This document shows, piece after piece, positions 13,296-25,013 of a stretch of DNA of 64,000 nt. The notes under the pieces were generated by a model. The model worked only from the letters and a program-made list of their open reading frames with translations, was not told the DNA's origin and did no database searches. How positions within the stretch are numbered: position 1 is the first letter of the stretch; every line of letters starts with the position of its first letter. Position numbers and translations under genes: made by a program. Origin of the DNA: Xestospongia bergquistia (lineage: Eukaryota > Porifera > Demospongiae > Haplosclerida > Petrosiidae); NCBI GenBank assembly GCA_963965975.1, contig OZ014416.1, forward strand, positions 8,060,001-8,124,000, written 5' to 3'.

Positions 13296-14200
13296 TTACT
13301 TAAATACTTCACATAGCTTCTGATGTTCAGCACTACCCAACACTTCCTGAACTGTCATACGATGCGTAGTTGCTATAGCAACCATAACCTCATTGATTGC
13401 TCTCAAATCTACAACTCCTTTAACAATATTAGAACGCATTACCTGATAACCAGTCAGATCCTCCATAACAACTATAGAACAAAGGAAATGTTACCATGAC
13501 TACAATGTACAGTACTGGCCATCATCTATATAGGATTAACTTACTAGCACTGAACTCTTTGTCGTAAAGTACAGGAGTGGGAACACAAAATGGGCGGAGT
13601 TTATGATATTGACACATGGCTTTGTACTCTAACTCCAGTCGTTCCTGAGTAAGTAGGTAGGCGGGGCCAAGACACTGTATGAAATGGTTATTTAAAAGAC
13701 ATATGACAAAATGCATGTTGTTTAATAAACTTCACAGTTAATAACTAGTTATTATAGAGTTTTAATAACTAGCAATTGCAATGTTTTAATTGATTTTACA
13801 TATAAATTAATTATTGTAACATATAATGGTATGTTTAAATAGATCAAAAATGGATACATAAAAATAAGAATGGATGCATAAAAATAATAATGGACAAACA
13901 AAAGGAAAATGGACATCTTACAAACAGATATAACAAGTCTACATATTATTAACTTACTCTGATATAAGTAGATGCATATTTAACAACTACAGTAACTGCA
14001 CTCTTCTCATCTCGTCCAAGCCACACCCTAAATATAAAGTTAATATTACCATCTCCAATCTCCTCCCATTTCAATGGGACCAGATCATCACTTGATAACG
14101 CAGGTAGATTTGGTAGCTTGGAACCTAAGGTGTCTTGGAGGAGTTTGTATAGGTCGCCTTGGTGTTTCTGAAAGAAATTTTTAACTGAAAATTCTGACAT
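12341..14200 (-). CDS. mtnK: 5-methylthioribose kinase (MtnK), 396 aa
   Basis: Six exons: 13958-14200 (ATG at 14200), 13545-13674, 13300-13471, 12991-13228, 12652-12899 and 12341-12500. Phases agree and the sum is 1191 nt, the usual size for the family. It should phosphorylate 5-methylthioribose at O1 in the methionine salvage pathway, in the cytosol. Support: glycine-rich loop IGDGNINFIF (48-57), ATP-site Lys in VVVKYA (K74), YIRCLGPAYLLTQER, VVMEDLTGYQVMR, catalytic loop HGDLHTGS (D247), the family's DxE metal motif FDIEF (D264, E266) in place of a DFG, and the C-terminal RRVIGAAHVEDL. All key residues are present and there are real introns, so this is not bacterial contamination. Animals normally use MTA phosphorylase instead. 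Confidence 0.92.
13259..13293. repeat. (GA)n microsatellite in intron 3 of the mtnK gene
   Basis: An uninterrupted GA dinucleotide run directly beside the splice donor side of exon 3 on the minus strand. Confidence 0.9.
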
Positions 14201-14257
14201 TGTTGACTGCAGTATGGGGGGAGTGGCTCATAAATTAATAGTGGGGGTGGTTAAAAG
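14201..14257. promoter_or_regulatory. 57-bp spacer between divergent start codons, probable bidirectional promoter
   Basis: The ATG of mtnK (minus, 14200) and the ATG of the WD40 gene (plus, 14258) are 57 bp apart. Both 5' UTRs must therefore be very short, or must overlap the neighbour's first exon. The spacer has G-rich runs (GTATGGGGGG, TAGTGGGGGTGG) in an otherwise AT-rich region. No TATA box is evident. Confidence 0.65.
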
Positions 14258-17200
14258 ATGGCTGCTAGTGAAGAGGTTGAAGGGCTGAAGTATGGATTCA
14301 CTGCTGAGCATTCTTGGGGTGTAGCTAGTGCTCGACACACATCTGGAGTGGTTGTCAGAGATGGGGAATCGCCATATTTGTTTGATGCGCCATTAGGTCC
14401 TTCTGTAGTGAGATGGGATTTGAAGGGTGAAGAGAGAGTACGTCAATTTCAAGTAGGTGTGGTTTATAATGGCGGTTATGTTCAATGTATTGATGTTAGT
14501 TGAGAAAAAGGTCTAGGTGTTTGAGTAGATTAGTGTTTTCAATATTCATTTTATTTCACCAAACAAAAAATGTATTAGCGCCAAACATTTCAAGATAGTT
14601 GCTCTGACTATTGAAACATTTGGCGCTAATACATTTTTATTTGGTGAAATAAAATGAATATTGAAAACACGATGTTAGTTGATATCCCCACTCCATGAAA
14701 TAAATTAAACATTGTGTCAAGTGATCTCAACTCCCTCTTCTTTACCTACAGGCTCACTCTGATCTCATTGTTTGTATGCGTCTCTCTCCTAATGCACAAT
14801 ATATTGCCACATGTAGTAGTGGGGGAGAAATTAAACTGTGGACTCATTCCTGGACACTGGTATCTGAGACATTGGCTCCAATAAATTCATTATTTCATGT
14901 AAGAATGATACATCTATATGCAATTATTACTGGAGTCTATTTAATATTTTATTTAATGGAGTACATATACTTGACATGTATATAGCATTATTAGTACCTT
15001 AGTACAGTAACTCTTAATATGTAATGATAGTAGTATTGTAATATTATTTCACACTATATTATTTTATTATAAATATTGATATCTTAGAATTCAAAGTACT
15101 ATATTTCTTTTAGTTAGGTTGGTCAGCTGATAGTCAGAAACTAGTCATTGTTGGTAATGGACATAACTCATCAACATTATTCTATGCTATCTGTAAAGGT
15201 GAAGATCAGAAGAAGGTTACATTGAAACTTCTCTGGCAAACACCGGCTGGTCTCTCTCAGACTAGAGAGTCCACTATTGATAAATTGCACATTCAATCAC
15301 ATGACATTTCTCATGATCAAGAACAGAGATCACATGATGCTTTACCTACTAGACAAGTACCATCACATGACAGTAAACCAGAGTCACATGAACATCACAT
15401 GACAGGAAAGGACTATCACTATGGTGATGCTTATTATATGGCAGAAATTAATCCTAGTGGTAACTGTTTTGTTGTTGAAGAGAGAGAGAAAGCATGTACA
15501 TTAATACATTTACTTGATGCCAAAACTGGGAAGAATTTAAAAACAACAAAGTTGTCTTCATTGGATGGTCGTCGTGAGGTCCATTCATTGTTGATGTCAT
15601 TATTACATCATGGTAGTTATGTCATTATGGCAGAAGGTGGATATATAGTTGTGGTAAAAGGGGAGGAGCTTGAAATTGTGACTATATTTAACGTGGTAAG
15701 TGAAATTGTTATGTGAAACTATTCTTCTTTCCTCTCTCTCCCCTGTCCTCCTCCCCTCCCTTCCTATCTCTTTCCTGTCCTCCTCCTCTCCCTTCCTTTC
15801 TCTTCTTTATCCTTCTCCCCTTCCTCTCTCTCCCCTGTCCTCATCTTCTCCCTTCCTTCCCATGTAGGGCAATTCATCCAGAACTTGTGTATGGGATGGA
15901 GATTTATTAATATTACCTACAGACTCTGGTAAACTCACATGGGTTGATATTACAACAGGTACTTCTCTATAATACTCTATTTTTAACTCTAATATGCATA
16001 CATGTACAATGTATCAATGGAGACATAATATTTGACAAGTTCATGTAACAAACTTTCTCTTTGTTTTTAGGTAATAAAATTTATGAATTTAAAGTTGGTT
16101 CTAGTGATTTTATTGTACATATTGATTGGTCTATTAATGGAGATGGATTAATGATATGTGGATTTAGTAACTTGAGTTATTGTATTGTAGAAAGGAATGA
16201 TAAAGGTAATGGATGGATGGATGGATGAATGGATGGATGGATGGATGGATGGATGGATTGATGAATGGATGGATGGATGGATGGATAGATGGATGGATGG
16301 ATGGATGGATGGATGGATAGTCTAGTATACATATGGACATATTTATAGACAGACAAGCAAACAAATGGATTAAATATATCATATATATATATCACATTCC
16401 CATCTCATATTTATTTTGTACATGTGTTTTTGTGCAGACATTATTACTAAAGTGTCTTCAACTTATAAAGTACACACTCATGAAATCAGTTGCTGTGGGG
16501 TGGGGTTCTCACCTGACTCCACCTACTTAGCTGTGGGAGATTTAGTTGGCAATGTGTATCTTTATGGATGTCATATAGATTTATCAGTACCGTTGGAAAT
16601 GTGGAATGTAAGTTGGTCTGACTAGTATTATGATATGATAGATAGTACTTTAATAAGTCATAATAATGTGTAATAATCATTATATAATATTGTCACATAT
16701 TCCATATAAGGTAGTAAGTCTGCCTGTCTGATTATTAAAATGAGTAGGGGTTATCTCATTAGACTAATACTGTATACATTTTAATAAATGTGACCTGATT
16801 TGTAAAAAGGGACACTTCTATCAAAACATTCATCACCTGATTTGTTAAAAAACACTGTTAAAACATGTCAAAAACCCAGTTTTGTATACATACAGAATAG
16901 TTGTGTATCTATAGCAACCGTATGTATACAAAAGTGTTTTTAATTGTGGTCCCTTATTGCAAATAAATCAAGTCACAAAATGTGTTTATAATAATTACAG
17001 TGATGTCATTATTTGTAATGGTTGTAGGTTGGAGCATCAGTACGATGTTTAGTGTGGCTGAATAATACATCATTGTTAGTTGGTTGTCTTGACGGATTAA
17101 TTCATTACTGGAAGATTGAAGATGGCATTAAAGTAACTACATATGTGTGTCATATAATATATTTATTATTAACATACTTTTCTTGTCTTGTCATTCCATT

Positions 17201-19345
17201 TTATCTTGTTATGGTTAGTTTGTACAATTTATAAACACATAATTTGTTTTTCTATCATTCATTACTTTATCATATATAACTACAGCATCTGTTTATTTTT
17301 AACCCCTAGATATTCTTTGCTATGGAAGGTAGTATAATACATATGAGAGTTAGTCATGATAACAAGGTATGTACATTATCACTATAATAGTTATCACTGA
17401 CTTGTTGTGTATATGTCCATGTTGTATGTGTCCATGTTGTATGGGTCCATGTTGTATGGGTCCATGTTGTATGTGTTCATGTAAAGTGGTACATTCCTAT
17501 AATGGACACTTTTAGTTTGGGACTTCCTAGACTCACTGTATCTACCCCTTCAAAATTTTAATATACTATAGTACAATTTGTACAAGAAATACAAATTTTA
17601 TATTGAGCTCAAATTAATTTGGCAATTGTCATATTAAATTTAGACTAGTTATAATAGAGTATAATATTGTGTATTTGTAGAGACAGATTAGGAGATCTTA
17701 TGCAATTAACAGAGGGTATTATTACATTGTGAATATATACACTCTCCATGTTCAATTAATACTAACCTGCTTCCCAAAGATCAATTGTATAGAAGACAAA
17801 TATATCACTGCTGTTAGTCAAGATAAGAATGCTTATGTTAGTATGGGACTAGAACTATAGTCTTCTCAATATAGAAGGTATCCTTTATGAGATATTCCAT
17901 TATATGAATTAATAGAAATTATAAATAGACTAGGTCTTTCCTCATTGTGTGTCTATTTTATTGAATATTTAATTTATTATTAGTATCTTGCTGTTGGGAC
18001 ATCTCGAGGTAAAGTGGGTGTGTATTTATTGGAAGATATGGGTGTGGCTTCACATGGAGGGACGTCTCATGAGACAGTCTGTCCAGTTAGTGTGTTTTTA
18101 GCTCATAAACCACAACCTGGAAAACATGACAGCAGATTTGGTCAACTTGGAAAACAGTAAGTGTAGCCTTAACTCCTTGAGTCTACATTTTGAATAGCCA
18201 GTTATAGTTCATATAGTTTACTTGTCAGAACAAGTGATTGTAAGGTCCTGGGTTCAGATATGAGCTAGGGTAGTTTTTCCTTTTGATATTCTCTTTATAA
18301 TCACTGTATTATAATGCTCTTTATGGCTGTTGTGTTAATATATAATACATTGATATTGTAGGGCTGAAGTATGGAGCTTATGTTGGAGCCCTGATAATGG
18401 TCACCTTGCTACATGTTCAGAGGATCAAACTGTAAAGGTTTGGGATACGAGGTCTTGGGTGGGTGTGGCTACACTGACAGGTCATGCAATGGCTGTGACT
18501 AGTGTTGATTGGAAGGTCATTGATGGGCGGAGCTTATTGGCATCTTGCTCTGATGATAGGGTAAGAACATCTGATCTGTTTGAATCTGTTCCATTGTTGA
18601 TCCATTGTATGTTCATGATATATTAGTGGTTAGTAATTCATATATCATATACATAATATTATTAGTATATATATATATTTCTGTATATCTATCTACTCAT
18701 TCATTTTACCTACCAATCTGTTCATGTACCTATAGACTATCAGATTATATGAAGCTATTAATATACAGTTTAACCTCCTCCATGTTATGTCTACTCAATC
18801 AATTTATGGATGGCATACACTTACATATCTTGCGTTCAGTCCGTTTACTACTAATAAAACTAATGAAGTATTACAAACTAAAGAGGTATTAGAATGTAAT
18901 AATGTATTGGAAAGTAATGATGTATTAAACTGTATTAATTCCATACATTTAACATGTAATACATATTTCCTTAATACGTAATAATGTTATCAAATTATGT
19001 GTCAATGTTAAATTGGTAATAATATAGTGTCAGATAATTGTGTATGTGATGATGTGGCATTTTATTATTCTGCCTGTTTGTTCTGCCAAATGTATATCTC
19101 TCTCTTTGCTCTCTTTTATTCTTCCTCTTTTCTCTCTCTTTATCTTTCTTCTCTAGCCTCTATTAATGGTGACCACTCAACATGGTTATCTTGTCCTATT
19201 CCATGTGATCACAGCTCAAATGGTGTCATGTCATAAAATGCATTGTGGATCAGTGGAAGGATTAGTCTGGGACAAGAAAACCAATCACGTAGCAACAGTG
19301 GGTGGAGACTGTGCTGCTTATGCCTGGAGTGTAATAAAGTGCTAG
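14258..19345 (+). CDS. WD40-repeat protein, about 780 aa
   Basis: Thirteen exons: 14258-14452, 14752-14898, 15114-15695, 15868-15958, 16071-16205, 16438-16607, 17028-17132, 17310-17366, 17681-17836, 17984-18156, 18362-18560, 18736-about 18885 and 19157-19345. WD40 blades are recognisable from phrases such as [86 protein letters not shown] and [14 protein letters not shown], enough for two beta-propellers. Exon 3 has a His/Asp/Ser-rich insert (repeated SHD) between blades. The end of exon 12 is uncertain because four GTATT(A/G) sequences in the same phase could each be the donor. I could not assign it to a named WD40 family; it presumably acts as a scaffold. It shares a short divergent promoter with mtnK. 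Confidence 0.85.
14504..14670. mobile_element. fold-back (palindromic) MITE-like insertion in intron 1 of the WD40 gene
   Basis: Two arms of about 60 bp, about 14533-14590 and 14613-14670, are near-perfect reverse complements. Each reads through GTGTTTTCAATATTCATTTT and ATGTATTAGCGCCAAA or its complement, around a roughly 20-bp loop. A 12-bp direct repeat GATGTTAGTTGA lies at 14492-14503 and again at 14671-14682, a candidate target-site duplication. Between the left direct repeat and the left arm there are 29 extra bases absent on the right, so one end may be truncated. Confidence 0.75.
15719..15866. repeat. pyrimidine-rich tract in WD40 intron 3
   Basis: About 150 bp of nearly pure C/T on the plus strand, built from degenerate repeats of CTCTCCCCTGTCCTC and CTCCCTTCCTTTC. 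It fills almost the whole intron and runs into the acceptor, making an exceptionally long polypyrimidine tract. A triplex-forming structure is possible. Confidence 0.85.
16206..16322. repeat. (ATGG)n microsatellite in WD40 intron 5
   Basis: A tetranucleotide array with a few interruptions (ATGA, ATTG, ATAG) starting right at the splice donor. Long reverse-strand open frames made of His-Pro-Ser-Ile repeats are artefacts of it. Confidence 0.95.
17405..17482. repeat. 15-bp tandem repeat, about 5 copies, in WD40 intron 8
   Basis: The unit GTCCATGTTGTATGT/G repeats in tandem with one-base variants and ends in TTCATGTAAAG. Confidence 0.85.
17836..17880. repeat. single unit resembling the LITAF-intron minisatellite
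   Basis: The sequence starting at the exon 9 donor contains TTAGTATGGGACTAGAAC and then CTCAATATAGAAGG, in the same order and near the same spacing as one 58-bp minisatellite unit at 9688-10808. It lies on the plus strand, just inside the intron. Confidence 0.6.
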
Positions 19346-20733
19346 TTTATACTATAGGAATATTTGTATTCAAAAGTCATTTTCAATTACCTTATTCAAT
19401 AGATATAGACAATCATTAGTTGTATTATTATATGATGTGTTTAGAGGTCCAGTACTTAGACAAATGACCTCTAAATGTTAGATAATATCTTTAAATATTT
19501 TATTTATTATATATTATATAACTTGTTTCCTGGAAATAGCAAAAGAACGAGAATATCTCAATGTTATCCGGAGGACAGTCTCAGCTAATTATATTCATAG
19601 CTGTATACGACATATAATTATTTCTTTTTGGGAGGAGTGGCATCTAGCTCGAACTACTTGACGTTCTTTCCCTCTAAGGGCACCAAATGTCCTTCTTGCA
19701 GTAATATAAATGTAAGTTGTTGTCTAACTGCAACGTTCTCTAGCAAATGGCATTGTAAAGAGTATTGCTGGAATCTAGAGTGAATAAATATGTATTATAA
19801 TTGCTAGTTTATTGATGTAACTAGACTATAGTACATGTACATCCAATAGTCTGCACTGACTCAGATATAATATTACAGTTGACCAATCTCGCCATCTTAT
19901 AGTAGTATATAATATTGAGTTAGTGATATATTTACTGATATATTGGGCGATGCTAACATTAAGTGATTGTATTGCTTGACTAAACTCTAGTTATCAATAC
20001 TTACTAGTTTGATTTGTGAGTAGTTATTATATAACTTAGATATATGTTCTATATTGTATATTAATATATATATATATATGAACAGTGTTATATGTACAAG
20101 TACATACTTGGGGATAATGTAAATTATGTAAGATAGTTGTTAGTGTACTATGACGTCTGTTGTTAATAGTATTGATTATTGTAATCTCAATAGTTTAGTT
20201 AATGGCTATTAACTCAAGTTATAATAATAATTATTATAACTATCAATCTGATTGTTGCTACAATGTTATTATAAGGGCGTATTACTATTGATAGTGGTCA
20301 TTCCAGCATTGTGAGGAACCTCCCTTGTTTATTAGGTATTATGTATGAAATAGTCACTGATCAATGATTTTTTAGCTTTGGCCCTTACTGAACCTCCCTC
20401 CCTTCTTTAACTGACAATTGTGTAAACATATTTAATTGTTAAGTAATGATTTTATTATAATAGTGACATTGTTCTCTTAGACATTAGATGTATTACATAG
20501 TAACTCCTTCAACAATAATAACAATACTAATAAGCAATAGCACTTTTTTATTAAGTTATAGTGTGTAGTGTTCATTATTGACAATATGACATCCTTTGTA
20601 TTTATAACACTATATACTTTATAGTGGTACAGGTCAAAGGTCATAAAGTGACCCCTATAATGAGGTCACAAAGTTGATTTATATAGTTGACATTAGTATT
20701 TTGTGTTATTTTTCTAACAGATATCTCAACAAT
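19346..20733. other. intergenic region between the WD40 and phospholipase genes
   Basis: No coding exon is supported. It should hold the WD40 3' UTR and the phospholipase promoter. TTTCTAACAG at 20711-20720 looks like a splice acceptor just before the phospholipase ATG, so a 5' UTR intron is likely. Confidence 0.55.
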
Positions 20734-23700
20734 ATGGCGTCATATGATCCCTCATCTACAAATTCCTCTTCATATTTCAATGTTCCTAATATTCAAAGTC
20801 GTCTTGTTCCTTTTAAACAGTTAAGGGAGAGAACACACAGAAAATCAGAAGAAACTCCTCCCCTTTCAGCATTGCAGCAGCAGGAGACAACACAGCCTAT
20901 TCCAGTACCCAGACGTAAATGTCCAGGATCCTCTGACTACATCTCAAGATCTCCAGTACCAGGACGAACAGAACCTGAGAATCAGACACAGCAAAGGCCA
21001 CGCCCATCTAGTTTCCATGGTGAAGATTCATTGAAGATAATTGAACTTCGATATCAAGAGTCATCAGAACCACAGCCAACTAATGAACAAAAACCAGTTC
21101 CAAAACCACGTACTAAGATACCAGGTAGAGGTTCTATATCAATAACACAGGTACCTGAAATGCAATTTAAACATAAGATTTCTCAAGAGTCACCTGATGA
21201 TGGCAGAAAACGTGTTTATTCTAAAGGAAGTAAAGAATATAAACTTGAACATAAGAAAAATCAAGAACAGTCAAAAACGAAAGCCAATGGTCATTATATA
21301 TCTCCATTCCCAGTTCATGGTACTGGTATGAGTCCGTGTGGGTCTGATCCTCCTAGTCTCATACCTATATTAGATTTGGCAACTGATAATTTTATGTCAA
21401 TACGACATCGTTATGTAGGAAATGATGAAGAAGATATCAAAGAGAAAACCGTATGTTATGTAATGTAAAGTGTATCCATTTAGTTATCTATCCATCCATT
21501 CATCTATTAATTTATATATCTTTTAACACAGTTGGATATCAATGAAATATCTACTCGTGATCTTCTGGGAGAACGAGAGTCAACTCTAGAGACACCTGAC
21601 TTTGAAATACCTGGTTTATCATTTAAAGAAGTGAGGATTTTCATAAATTAACATCATTATATTATTGTGTTCACTATCTGTATAGACTCAAGATGGATTA
21701 CATCATATTACATCATCAACAGAAAAGAGAACACCTCCTGATAAACCTCCAAGGTAAAGAAAATATTTAACTACAATTAACTGTTTAATTAATGGAACTA
21801 TTAATTATGTATTGTTCATTTTTTCTGAGATAGAAAGAAAAGTGCTCCCATCACTGAGACTCCTCCCATTTTGTATCATTATGAGCAACGTCAAACTTCT
21901 CCAGAATTACCTAGATCGTCATCCTCTGTATCTTTCCAGTCATCATCTACAGAGAGAAGTAAATCTAAAGGATTTTTTGATGTAATTAGATGTGTAAGTT
22001 AACATCTATAATAACTTTAATGGTACCTTTTGTTAAAAGTATGTAAGAGAAAATGATCAGATAATCTCTGTATATCTTTTTATATTCTTTGTATATTTCT
22101 GTATATTCTACTGTCATTATAAATGGATATTGACACAATGTAGTTTATTAATAGAATAATATAATTTGCTAACATTTTTTGTTCATTTAGAGTCCTATAT
22201 TTGGGAGGAAGAATAAGACTCCACCCACTATTACTGATACACCCACTACTGATATAACTGTTGATATTAGACCTAGAATGGATGATGAAGAGAGTGTTAT
22301 TAGTCAGGTATAAGATCAATAAATATATTAGTAGTATAAAGACTACAAGTGTAGTGGATTAGTTTAATGAGAACAAAGTATGATGTCATAATAGTAACTT
22401 TTGTTATATTTCCTACTCTATTACTGAATAAGAGAACAATGACATTATATTATATTATTATAATCACTATTTAATTGAAGATGTATTGTTAAAATTTAAT
22501 CATCAAATGAAATGTCATGTTATGTGATATAATATAACAAATATACAATGAATTGATATGTAATGTTATTTTATTTACAGACAGGAATTTCTAAATCAAA
22601 ATTACCTCCTCTTCATAGAGCGACTTTAAATGTGAGTTTAACACTTTCCTTTTTCTTTCTGTTATATACAGTTAATGTATTCTCTCTATAGCAACTCTGT
22701 AACATTTTAAAAGATAAAACTATAGACCCTAATATCAGAGATGATGAAGGATATACTGCTCTTCATTGGTATGTACAGAAACCACGAAGAGCTCGTCATA
22801 AGTTATTACTAATGTGTCTTCAAAGTGGGTGTGGTTTTGATATTGATGCACAAGATAACTTTGACAATACTCCATTACACATTGCAGCTGAGGTAAGTTT
22901 TTAAAAGAATTAAGTCTCTTGTGAGACCACTTTTGTTTTCTATTGATCAATATATTATACATGTACATGTAAAAGTTGAAAGATTTCTCTAATTTATTGT
23001 TTTAACTTACTTTATTTAGAAAAATGATTATTTGTATGGCAAAATTCTTGTTGCATTTGGAGCTGATATATTAGTAAAGAACTATCAAGAGCTAACACCT
23101 AGAGATTTAGCAAAACAGGGTCAACTGTTAGAGCTACTAAGTCAATTTCCAGAGCCTTTGGTCAATGAGTTTCTATCATTAGCATCATTACCTCAGGAGC
23201 TAGAATCATTAAATGTTGATGAGTTAAAGAATGAAATTATTGGACGTCTTATGGTACCAGAAAGAATGTCTGGTTTAGTACGACTTATGGACACTGAAAT
23301 ACAACACCAAAAGGAGAAACTTCATGTAAGTCCTGAGGACGAATTCTTCTCAATGACTCAACGAAGTTTGGAGCAGATTTCTGAGGATATAGCAATGAAT
23401 GGTCAATGTTCATATATTAAAAATTGGAAAAAAACTGCTGGAAATCGTGTGTTGTTTCTTGATGGAGGTGGTATCCGAGGTCTTGTTCAAATTGAGGTGT
23501 TGATGGAGTTAGAACATCGTACTGGTCGTAGGATAACAGAACTCTTTGATTGGATCATTGGTACTAGTACTGGAGGTATAGTAGTACTGGGACTAGTATA
23601 TGGTAAGTAAGGATAGTATTAGCTATAGCTTACATCTGTACATGGACAACTGTGAACCTATAGTCCTAGGTAGGTGGTACTGCTGTTTACTAGTCTAGAG

Positions 23701-25013
23701 CTTACTAATGGTAGCTAACCTAAGTCACTGTAGTAAGTATTAATATAGTGTTTATTTATTTATTTCTATATATAGGTAATAAGACACTGACTGAGATGAA
23801 ACAAGTATATTTTCAAATGAAGAATGAGGTATTTGTTGGTTCAGGTATTGCTGGTACATTCCTCAATATGGCACAAAAATCACGTAATCTTGAGCACATT
23901 CTAAAAAGAGAAATTGGAGATACTCCACTTAACATTATCCATAAACCAAAGTATAATTGATATATAATATGTACTTATGATCATTTGTTTATTAGAATAA
24001 TGATATGTACTGTTAACAAAGAACAGCTTCCAATTAAAGTTCAATTTTTTAATAACTTTATGACAGATAAACCAGAACTAACAGACAGTAAGTTTTAATA
24101 TGTAACTAAACAATGTATCATTTCCTTCCATAGTTCCTGCTTGGAAAGCAGCTAGAGCAACTAGTGCTGCTCCTATGTATTTTACACCCTATCAAGGCAA
24201 GTATGTTGATGGAGGTGTTATGGCTAATAATCCTTGTGAGTTTGCTATGAAAGAGATCAACTTGTATGACCAGTCTATGGGAATACCAGAGCGACATTTT
24301 CTATTAGCTATGTCTGTGGGTACTGGTATATATCCAGACAAGACATTAGAAGGAGGAGAATGGGGCAAAGGATTTAATATTAAGAAACAGTTACAGTATG
24401 TTAAAGAAATGGTGGACATGTTAACTCAAGCTGTGAGTTGTATAACTAAATAATGTTAACATATAGTCTCATTGAAGAGGAAGTAATGAAAACAGTTTTT
24501 ATAGATAACTTAGATGACCATATAAGGAAATGTTTAATTGTATTCATAACATAGTCAATAGTTAATTGAAACTTCCAAATATGGTCATGAGCTTGTTAAT
24601 AGTTCCTTCTTTTGTTATAAATTATTGTCTATGTAAACTGTGTTCAGTTATGTCCATGTAGTATGTTTGATAATATAACATTGTTAGTTTATATATTACA
24701 TGATCTCTTATTTACTATAGATTGGTGAGTCAGAGACAGCTGCTCAAAATTTTGCTATCTCATGTCAGAAATATCGTGATCCTATTCCTTTCTTTCGTTT
24801 TAATCCTCAACTAATAGAGGGTGTGTCTCCTGGAGAGATTGATGACTGGAAAATAGTAGAACTAATACTACAAACAAAACAATACTTAGCTAGTCAAGTT
24901 AGTATTATTTTATATATTCTAGTTATATGTCACTATTGTAGGATGTACAAGATAAACTTGACCAACTAGTTCAACTCTTTAAACGTCTTGTTGATCAATC
25001 TACTCATCAATAA
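20734..25013 (+). CDS. calcium-independent phospholipase A2-like protein (ankyrin + patatin), 936 aa
   Basis: Thirteen exons: 20734-21450, 21532-21630, 21686-21753, 21834-21993, 22191-22307, 22581-22631, 22692-22892, 23020-23602, 23776-23950, 23996-24087, 24134-24432, 24721-24897 and 24942-25013. Phases agree and the sum is 2811 nt. Residues 1-400 are disordered, rich in Pro, Ser and basic residues, with PxxP motifs (PIPVPRRK, PVPKPRTK) fit for SH3 binding. Ankyrin repeats follow (YTALHWYVQ, NTPLHIAAE; about 405-505). The patatin domain has the oxyanion loop DGGGIRG (619-625), nucleophile GTSTGG (S654) and catalytic Asp in VDGGV (D780), so the Ser-Asp dyad is intact. It should release fatty acids from phospholipids without calcium. 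The long Pro-rich N-terminus is unlike the short one of typical PLA2G6. An in-frame upstream ATG at 20674 is less likely because a splice acceptor lies between. Confidence 0.9.

Noticed and set aside
16164-16395. Minus-strand frames made of His-Pro-Ser-Ile repeats
   Set aside because: They are translations of the (ATGG)n microsatellite in all frames.
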